Assembly (NCBI GenBank): GCA_016780665.1 | Contig: JADHLM010000017.1 | Coordinates: 1-15,477 of the forward strand | From: Hyphomicrobiales bacterium | Lineage (GTDB): Bacteria; Pseudomonadota; Alphaproteobacteria; Rhizobiales; TMED25 | Direction of reading: 5' to 3' | DNA: 15,477 bases | Notes under the pieces: generated by a model | Database searches by the model: none | The model's input: the letters and a program-made list of their open reading frames with translations, nothing else | What the model was told of the DNA's origin: nothing | Made by a program: the position numbers and the translations under genes | In this document: piece after piece, positions 8,729 through 13,865 of the stretch | Numbering within the stretch: the first letter of the stretch is position 1 | Layout of the letters: the number at the start of each line of letters is the position of its first letter

Positions 8729-8757
8729 TTTATAATGTTACAAGACAATAAAAACAA
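8729..8757 (-). promoter_or_regulatory. Candidate sigma-70-type promoter of cysK, possibly giving a leaderless mRNA
   Basis: Read on the minus strand, TTGTTT (8757-8752) and TATAAA (8734-8729) are separated by exactly 17 bp. Only 6 bp separate the -10 element from the ATG at 8722, so transcription would begin at about the start codon itself. There is no Shine-Dalgarno-like sequence in between, which fits a leaderless transcript. In DNA this AT-rich, chance matches are common, so this is a candidate only. Confidence 0.4.
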
Positions 8758-8786
8758 ACTATTTATATTAATCTATTGGTAAAATA

Positions 8787-8795
8787 TGTTATTAT
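8787..8795 (+). promoter_or_regulatory. Candidate extended -10 promoter element for the small membrane protein gene
   Basis: TGT followed by TATTAT (8790-8795) resembles an extended -10 (TGnTATAAT) element. It lies about 36 bp upstream of the TTG start at 8832, leaving room for a short leader with the AGAGG ribosome-binding site at 8818-8822. No convincing -35 box is found at the right distance (ATTAAT at 8767-8772). Support is weak because of the AT-rich background. Confidence 0.27.
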
Positions 8796-8831
8796 ATAGA
8801 TGTTAGAACTACTCATCAGAGGTTTACAAAA

Positions 8832-8990
8832 TTGAAAAACTCAACTCAAAATATCATTATGATAGTTATAGTGGCTATTATGGTGTCTACAGGCTTTTAT
8901 ATTTGGAATGAAGATAGGAAACTCCCTAAAGTGGAAGAATATGGTTATCAAGCTTTTACTGCTGAGGATTTTGAATATTGGATGCAATAA
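8832..8990 (+). CDS. Small single-pass membrane protein of unknown function (52 aa)
   Basis: The frame starts with TTG at 8832, preceded at 9-nt spacing by AGAGG (8818-8822), and ends at TAA 8988-8990. An ATG at codon 10 (8859) is the alternative start, but it would remove the N-terminal Lys and cut into the membrane helix. The product has a short polar N-terminus (KNSTQN), one hydrophobic helix at residues ~8-25 (IIMIVIVAIMVSTGFYIW), then an Asp/Glu/Tyr-rich soluble tail of ~27 residues ending EDFEYWMQ. I do not recognise a family. Its own upstream region, ribosome-binding site and uninterrupted frame support a real gene. It lies between the divergent cysK and a VOC protein on its own strand. 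Confidence 0.55.
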   Translation: MKNSTQNIIMIVIVAIMVSTGFYIWNEDRKLPKVEEYGYQAFTAEDFEYWMQ

Positions 8991-9037
8991 ATATTTAATC
9001 AAAAATTAATTTAATTTTCAATTTATTTGGAGTGGAT

Positions 9038-9493
9038 ATGATAAAAACAACGGGTGTATTACATTTTACAATACCTGTTTCGGATACAGTTAAAAGTTTA
9101 AATTTTTACATAGAAGTACTTGGTTTTGAACTTATACAACACGTACCCCAGATTGATATGGTATTTATGAAGTGTGGAGATGATTTTGTAAATTTAACCA
9201 AAAGTAAGACTTCAATTAATCCAAATAATGGTAATGACTTTCTCGTTCATCATGCTTTTAAAATAGAAGTTGATAAATATGAAGAAGCAAAGAAGTCAAT
9301 AATTGATAGAGGGATTGAAATTATCCATGAAGAGCATAGATATGAGGGTATTTTCCATGGTAAACAATTTTATTTTCATGATTTAGATCGAAATGTAATA
9401 GAAATAAATGCTCTAGAAAAAGTTACGGATGGTTTTTCTGAAGATCAAATCAACAATAAAGATTATAAAGTATTTCCCAATCTTAAATCTTAA
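9038..9493 (+). CDS. VOC (glyoxalase/bleomycin-resistance fold) family protein
   Basis: The product is 151 aa with two beta-alpha-beta-beta-beta modules of the vicinal oxygen chelate fold. Module 1 opens with TTGVLHFTIPVSD, where His9 is a likely metal ligand, followed by LNFYIEVLGFEL. Module 2 opens at His71-His72-Ala-Phe and ends FHDLDRNVIEIN, the family's F-x-D-P-D-G-N-x-x-E-L motif, with Glu122 the likely last ligand. The residue aligning with the fourth glyoxalase I ligand appears to be Asn52, so a three-ligand (His, His, Glu) dioxygenase- or FosA-like site seems more likely than classical glyoxalase I. The substrate cannot be inferred. ATG 9038 with GGAG (9029-9032) upstream is preferred over an in-frame GTG at 9032. 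Confidence 0.82.
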   Translation: MIKTTGVLHFTIPVSDTVKSLNFYIEVLGFELIQHVPQIDMVFMKCGDDFVNLTKSKTSINPNNGNDFLVHHAFKIEVDKYEEAKKSIIDRGIEIIHEEHRYEGIFHGKQFYFHDLDRNVIEINALEKVTDGFSEDQINNKDYKVFPNLKS

Positions 9494-9571
9494 TTTTAAT
9501 AACTAGCTTTTTTATCTATTTACAGACTATAAAAATTATCTTAACTGTTTCAGTATGTGGGATATTAGACA
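9494..9571. other. Short intergenic spacer before the carboxyltransferase gene
   Basis: This 78-bp spacer is AT-rich and contains no hairpin followed by a T-run, so no intrinsic terminator for the VOC gene is visible. A TATAAA-like hexamer occurs near 9524-9534 but lacks a convincing -35 partner. GGGA at 9559-9562 can serve as ribosome-binding site for the ATG at 9572. Read-through from the VOC gene is plausible. Confidence 0.4.
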
Positions 9572-11527
9572 ATGTCAATTGTAAATTTTCATGATGTACT
9601 TAGGGATGGAATCCAGTCCTTGATGGGCACAAATCCATCAGCTGATGAAATAATTAGTGCTTACCCTACATGTCATCTTACAGGTTGTTCCCAAGTGCAG
9701 ACAGCCGGGGGCACATTTTTCGACTTATTTGCTAAAAAAGGTAGGGATGAGTGGTTTGAAGTTGAAAAAATAATTACTTATTTTAAGAAACTAAAAGTAA
9801 AGCAAACAGCGCTAATTAGAGGGGACTTTTTATTTGGCTATGAACCCTATTCATATGATGTTGTTGAAGCTACCGTTCTTGAATTTGTTAAAATGGGAAT
9901 TAATGTATTCCATAATTTTCATGGAATGAATGATTATCACCCATTAATTGGGGTTGTTGAGGCTGTAAAAAAAGCACAAAGAAGAGGTTATAACGTTATA
10001 GCCAATGGAACAATATGCATTGAGGATAATCCCAATATTACAACTACGGAATGCCTAAAATTTGCAAAAAAATTAATTGAAATGGGTCATGAAGGTTTTT
10101 ATCTTAAATCTGCCAGTGGAAGATTAAGTCCAGATTTTGTTTATAGTTTGACATCACAATTATTCAACCAATTTCCAGAACAAGACATAACAGTTCATGC
10201 TCATTCAACCTACGGGGAAGCACCTGCTTGCTATATGTCGGCGATTCTTGCTGCAGTTCACAATAACAAGTCAATTACAATAGATGTCCAACATCCAGCA
10301 TTATCTGGGTCAACGGCTCAACCAAGTATGACGAAGATGGCACAATTGATAAAAAATTATCCCGATAAAAGAGTTAATTCTTATATGCCTAACCTAAATT
10401 ATGATGCCATAAAAATGAGTCTAGATCCTTTGTTAACATTGCGATTTAAATATCGTGATTATGAAATAAAGTATGACAAAGAACTACTGGATATCATGTA
10501 CAAATCTAGAGTGCCTGGTGGTGCTTCTTCAACCTTAAAATCAATACCAGGTCTAATTGGTAATCTTGAGAGAAAACTTGATATTCAAAATGAACCAAAT
10601 AAGTGGGATAGCATACAAAAGCATATTTATAATATTCAAAATTTAATATTGAGTGATATAGGAAATCCTACTCAAGTTACTCCATATGCAGCTAATACAA
10701 CCGGTCAAGCAGCAATATCTCTTTGGAACAAGCTAAATGACAAGGAATTATACGATACCTTGTATCCGGGTATAGTAAATTATCTGGTTGGGTTACATGG
10801 AAAAGTACCGAATAGTATAAATAAAAAGATATTGAAAAAAGCACTTGATCTTAAATGCATGGATAAACCAGTCAAATATATTAGCTCATTAGATAGAGAA
10901 AATACATTGGACAAAGCAAATTCTGAATTAATTAAAAAAGGTATCAAGAACCCGACAATTCGTCAGAAGTTATCATACTTGCTATTGGACGACAAAGAGC
11001 ATGTGATAAGATGTTACATGGGTGAAAACATATCCCAAAAGTCACCAGAATTACCATTTTATACGTTAAATCCAGTTCCAAAAAGCATGAAAAAAAGATC
11101 CAAGGATGGACATTCCTATATCTTAGACATCAGAGATGCTATAAAAGCTATAGGGGGAGTCCCAGTACTTCAAGAAATTGCAGAGAGAGTATTACATCTC
11201 AAGCAAATTAAAGACAAACATTATATATTTCCAGATGGGTATAAGGATCTTGGTGAAATCTGGGATAAAAGTAACACAACTAAATTAGATCAAATTATCG
11301 ATTATATTGATACTAAATTAATAAAACATGGTTTTGATGCAAATCAAATCCGTTCATTTACGATAAAGAATGGTCAGCTTACTATATTAGATTGTATTAA
11401 GGATGTGCTCGAAAGAAGAGGAAATGGACTATATGAGTATTTTCTCGATGTTTTGGAAAAACATAATAATATTGAAAATTCAAAAAAAATGGCTCCCCGG
11501 GACGGGCTCGAACCGCCGACCCAATGA
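9572..11527 (+). CDS. Divergent pyruvate carboxyltransferase-domain protein (PycB/OadA-like), no visible biotinyl domain
   Basis: The first ~400 of 651 residues follow the TIM-barrel carboxyltransferase domain of pyruvate carboxylase and oxaloacetate decarboxylase alpha. Seen are VLRDGIQSL (9-17), GGTFFD (46-51), IRGDFLFGY (82-90), GINVFHNFHGMND (109-121), LKSASG with Lys179 where the carbamylated catalytic Lys sits, metal-binding HAH at 209-211, SGSTAQPS with Thr248 (the biotin-transfer Thr), VPGGASS and VTPYAANTTGQ. Unusual points: His7 appears to replace the metal-ligand Asp of the usual DxT(L/F)RD motif, HDTSG has become HSTYG, and the ~150-residue C-terminus has no Met-Lys-Met biotin site. 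No biotin carboxylase is nearby. The last 12 codons (from 11492) are antisense tRNA-Asn sequence. A carboxylation or decarboxylation role is likely but the substrate is unknown. Confidence 0.8.
   Translation: MSIVNFHDVLRDGIQSLMGTNPSADEIISAYPTCHLTGCSQVQTAGGTFFDLFAKKGRDEWFEVEKIITYFKKLKVKQTALIRGDFLFGYEPYSYDVVEATVLEFVKMGINVFHNFHGMNDYHPLIGVVEAVKKAQRRGYNVIANGTICIEDNPNITTTECLKFAKKLIEMGHEGFYLKSASGRLSPDFVYSLTSQLFNQFPEQDITVHAHSTYGEAPACYMSAILAAVHNNKSITIDVQHPALSGSTAQPSMTKMAQLIKNYPDKRVNSYMPNLNYDAIKMSLDPLLTLRFKYRDYEIKYDKELLDIMYKSRVPGGASSTLKSIPGLIGNLERKLDIQNEPNKWDSIQKHIYNIQNLILSDIGNPTQVTPYAANTTGQAAISLWNKLNDKELYDTLYPGIVNYLVGLHGKVPNSINKKILKKALDLKCMDKPVKYISSLDRENTLDKANSELIKKGIKNPTIRQKLSYLLLDDKEHVIRCYMGENISQKSPELPFYTLNPVPKSMKKRSKDGHSYILDIRDAIKAIGGVPVLQEIAERVLHLKQIKDKHYIFPDGYKDLGEIWDKSNTTKLDQIIDYIDTKLIKHGFDANQIRSFTIKNGQLTILDCIKDVLERRGNGLYEYFLDVLEKHNNIENSKKMAPRDGLEPPTQ
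11482..11489 (-). terminator. U-tract directly after tRNA-Asn, candidate terminator
   Basis: On the minus strand the CCA end of tRNA-Asn is followed at once by eight T residues (A-run 11482-11489 on the plus strand). The GC-rich acceptor and T-arm of the tRNA could act as the stem, giving an intrinsic-terminator-like arrangement. On the plus strand the same bases encode the Lys-Lys pair near the C-terminus of the carboxyltransferase, so the stretch would be doubly used. Confidence 0.4.
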
Positions 11528-11565
11528 TTAACAGTCATTTGCTCTACCGACTGAGCTACCGGGGA
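11490..11565 (-). tRNA. tRNA-Asn (anticodon GTT)
   Basis: A complete 76-nt cloverleaf reads on the minus strand. The 7-bp acceptor stem is TCCCCGG/CCGGGGA, followed by a G discriminator and an encoded CCA. The D-arm is GCTC...GAGC, the anticodon stem AATGA/TCATT encloses loop CTGTTAA (anticodon GTT), there is a 5-nt variable loop, and the T-arm loop is TTCGAGC. The gene lies 45 bp downstream of tRNA-Cys and is probably co-transcribed with it. Its 3' half (11490-11527) overlaps, on the opposite strand, the 3' end of the carboxyltransferase reading frame. Confidence 0.97.
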
Positions 11566-11610
11566 ATAAATTACTTATAAATTTATAATAGCAAAAAAGC
11601 AATTATAAAA

Positions 11611-11684
11611 TGGAGGCCACGTCCGGAATCGAACCGGAGTAAAGGGTTTTGCAGACCCGCGCCTAACCATTCGGCCACGTGGCC
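11611..11684 (-). tRNA. tRNA-Cys (anticodon GCA)
   Basis: A complete 74-nt tRNA reads on the minus strand. The acceptor stem is GGCCACG/CGTGGCC with a U (T) discriminator, the normal identity element for tRNA-Cys, and an encoded CCA. Loop CTGCAAA holds anticodon GCA. The variable loop is 4 nt and the T-arm is TCCGG-TTCGATT-CCGGA. The outermost anticodon-stem pair (27-43) appears to be a C-U mismatch. It precedes tRNA-Asn by 45 bp in the same direction. Confidence 0.97.
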
Positions 11685-11851
11685 CTCACGCTAAAATGAA
11701 CCTAATATAAATTCATACCATATACAATTAAAAAAGATGCTGAATAGTAACATTCTTGATACATTTAGAAATTGATAATTATGGATTAATCATTGTTTAA
11801 AATATAAAAAAAATATATATATTTTATATACAAATATAATTGGTTTGAAAT
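11685..11851. other. Divergent intergenic region between tRNA-Cys and the pcm-like gene
   Basis: This 167-bp stretch separates the leftward tRNA pair from the rightward pcm-tolC-valS genes, so it must hold promoters for both. The tRNA-side candidate is listed separately. On the plus strand, TTGATA occurs at 11756-11761 and 11772-11777 without a well-spaced -10. An AT-only inverted repeat pairs ATATAAAA (11802-11809) with TTTTATAT (11822-11829). No open reading frame or convincing terminator is seen. Confidence 0.45.
11704..11732 (-). promoter_or_regulatory. Candidate promoter of the tRNA-Cys/tRNA-Asn pair
   Basis: On the minus strand TTTAAT (11732-11727) and TATATT (11709-11704) are spaced by 17 bp. 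The -10 element ends 19 bp before the first base of tRNA-Cys, which suits a short 5' leader. The -35 match is poor (3 of 6 consensus bases) and the background is AT-rich, so this is tentative. Confidence 0.33.
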
Positions 11852-12523
11852 ATGAGTGATTATTTAAATATGCGCGTAAATATGGTTAATAACCAGCTTA
11901 AACCTTTCGCCGTAACAGAGCCGTCTATACTTAGTGCATTTCTGGATATACCAAGAGAACTCTTTTCCCAGTATATGAATGAATCAAATGTTTATTCAGA
12001 CAATCTTGTATTTTTAAATAAAAAAAGAAAGTTTGAGAATCGATTTTATTTATCACCTGCAGTATTTGCCAAAATATTACAAATATCTGAAATAAAACCA
12101 TCAGATAAGGTTTTAGATGTTGGATGTTTGACAGGATATTCGACGGCAATCTTATCTAAATTATCTTCGAAGGTTTATGGTATCGATTGTGAAGAGGTTT
12201 TGTTAGAAATTTCAAAAGAAAACACAAAGAAGATTAATTTGAATAATGTTAAATTTATTCTTTCAACTCTTAAACAAGGGTATTTGAAAGCAGCGCCCTA
12301 TGATTTAATATTTATTAATGGATCTATACAGTATCTGCCTGACGAGATTATTGATCAAGTTCATAAGGATGGTGCAATAATTACAATTGAAAATGAAAAT
12401 GACCTTGGTAATGTTGTGGTCTATAAAAAATATGGGAATTTATTAAATAAAATTAATTATTTTGAAATCAATGTCCCATATATATCAAGTGACTTTCTGC
12501 GAAAAAATACTTTTACTTTTTAA
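11852..12523 (+). CDS. pcm: Protein-L-isoaspartate O-methyltransferase-like protein
   Basis: The 223-aa product aligns in layout with the alphaproteobacterial PCMT-like protein encoded upstream of tolC: an N-terminal MRVNMVNNQLKP segment, AFLDIPRELF, FYLSPAVFAKILQ (64-77), then SAM-binding motif I VLDVGCLTGYSTA at 87-99 and an acidic SAM-ribose contact (YGIDCEE). Classical PCMT repairs isoaspartyl residues in aged proteins. Here the GQTIS-type motif that carries the active-site Ser/Thr in canonical enzymes is not visible, and GCLTG replaces the usual GxGxG motif I, so the true substrate is uncertain. It is the first gene of a pcm-tolC-valS run, with 42 bp to tolC. Confidence 0.72.
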   Translation: MSDYLNMRVNMVNNQLKPFAVTEPSILSAFLDIPRELFSQYMNESNVYSDNLVFLNKKRKFENRFYLSPAVFAKILQISEIKPSDKVLDVGCLTGYSTAILSKLSSKVYGIDCEEVLLEISKENTKKINLNNVKFILSTLKQGYLKAAPYDLIFINGSIQYLPDEIIDQVHKDGAIITIENENDLGNVVVYKKYGNLLNKINYFEINVPYISSDFLRKNTFTF

Positions 12524-12565
12524 TAAAGTAAATTGATAAGTTCAAATTATGGTAAATAATTTTTT

Positions 12566-13846
12566 ATGTTAAAAAAAATATTAAAATTTCCAATATTCAT
12601 ATTTATCATATCTGTATCAATTTTATATTTTAGTGAAAAGTCATACTCTTTAACTATAAATGAACTATTTCAGTTAATCGAAGAAAATAGTGACATAATT
12701 ATAGCTGAAAGGGAATATCTGGATAAATTTAGAAACGATATATATTTGGCTGAGATTAGTAATGATCCATCAATAACATTATCGGGAAATATTGGAGCTA
12801 AAATTCAAGAAAACTCAAGTGGTAGAAATGATTTTAATCCAAGAAGCCTATCATTAACCCTCACACAAAATTTATATGATGGGAACAGAAGTGAATATAC
12901 AATTTTACAAGCCAAAGATCTTCTGTCTCAATCTCAATATAATTTTGAAAATTTGAAGCAAGGTATTTTTTTACAATCAGTTAATGCTTATCTTGACTTG
13001 GTCAAATTGAGGCAAATATTAGAAATCACTAAAGAGAATGTATCATTATCTGAAAACTATCTGAATTTTACCAAAAATGACCTTGAACTTGGAAATGCAA
13101 TAGAAAATGAATTAAACCAAGCAACTGTTACTTTTGAAAAAAATAAATTTAATTTAAATAAAATTGAAGAGCAAATTAGGAATCAAGAAAACTTACTCTT
13201 TAATTACATAAATACTATTCCTGATGACATAAATATTTCAGATTTTAGTAAATTTAATTTAAATAGAAATTTTGATTATTTTCATAACCTTGCAATGGAG
13301 AATAATCCTAATATATTGGCAAATGAATTACGTCTTGCAATTTTAAGTTATGGTTTAGTCATTGAGGAATCTGCAAATAAACCAAGAGTGGATCTAGAAG
13401 CAGGTGTTACCAGAAGTTGGAATTACACTGCATCAGCCGGTCAGGCCGATGAGTTATCTATCATGGGAAGAGTAAGTGTGCCTCTAAATGAGACTGAACA
13501 AGTTCGACTTAAACAAAAGAATATAACTCTTGAAATTAACCGCCACGAAAGAGTTTTGTATGATCTTAAGTATAATTTAAAAAGAGAAATCGATAATACA
13601 ATAAATAATATCAAGTTATTAGAGTTAGAGTTTGAGATAGAGGAAAAACAAAAGGAAGTGCTTGAGAATGATGTTTTAATTGAAAGGGAGAGTTATAACC
13701 TTGGTATATCTTCAACCTTAGATGTCTATGAAAGTGAAATTGAATTAAACAATCAATCGTTAACATTAATTGAATTAGATAATAACATTTATAAATCTTA
13801 TTTTTCTCTACTTAATCAACTTGGCGAATTAAAAGTTAATCAATAA
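12566..13846 (+). CDS. tolC: TolC-family outer-membrane channel protein
   Basis: TolC forms a trimeric outer-membrane and periplasmic tunnel used by type I secretion and efflux systems. The 426-aa product begins with a signal peptide (Lys-rich N-terminus, hydrophobic core IFIFIISVSILYF, likely cleavage near residue 28), followed by LTINELFQLIEENSD. It contains the two pseudo-repeats expected of the family: long helical, Asn/Gln/Glu-rich segments alternating with beta-strand sequences (SLTLTQNLYDGNRSEY and SIMGRVSVPLNETEQVRLK). The second repeat ends with ERESYNLGISSTLDVYESE, a family landmark. No strong ribosome-binding sequence precedes ATG 12566. The pcm-tolC-valS neighbourhood is conserved in alphaproteobacteria. 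No inner-membrane partner is encoded nearby. Confidence 0.9.
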   Translation: MLKKILKFPIFIFIISVSILYFSEKSYSLTINELFQLIEENSDIIIAEREYLDKFRNDIYLAEISNDPSITLSGNIGAKIQENSSGRNDFNPRSLSLTLTQNLYDGNRSEYTILQAKDLLSQSQYNFENLKQGIFLQSVNAYLDLVKLRQILEITKENVSLSENYLNFTKNDLELGNAIENELNQATVTFEKNKFNLNKIEEQIRNQENLLFNYINTIPDDINISDFSKFNLNRNFDYFHNLAMENNPNILANELRLAILSYGLVIEESANKPRVDLEAGVTRSWNYTASAGQADELSIMGRVSVPLNETEQVRLKQKNITLEINRHERVLYDLKYNLKREIDNTINNIKLLELEFEIEEKQKEVLENDVLIERESYNLGISSTLDVYESEIELNNQSLTLIELDNNIYKSYFSLLNQLGELKVNQ

Positions 13847-13865
13847 ATGTTTAAAGGATCTCTTC

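Noticed and set aside
8771..8801. Inverted repeat ATCTAT (8771-8776)/ATAGAT (8796-8801) in the cysK upstream region as an operator
   Set aside because: Only 6 bp per arm with no extension, in AT-rich DNA; not distinguishable from chance.
11492..11527. C-terminal peptide MAPRDGLEPPTQ as a functional domain
   Set aside because: It is the exact translation of antisense tRNA-Asn, so its sequence is dictated by the tRNA rather than by protein function.
13847..13849. ATG just after the tolC stop as the start of valS
   Set aside because: It is out of frame with the HMGH and KMSKS motifs; the TTG at 13866 is in frame and better spaced from AAGGA.
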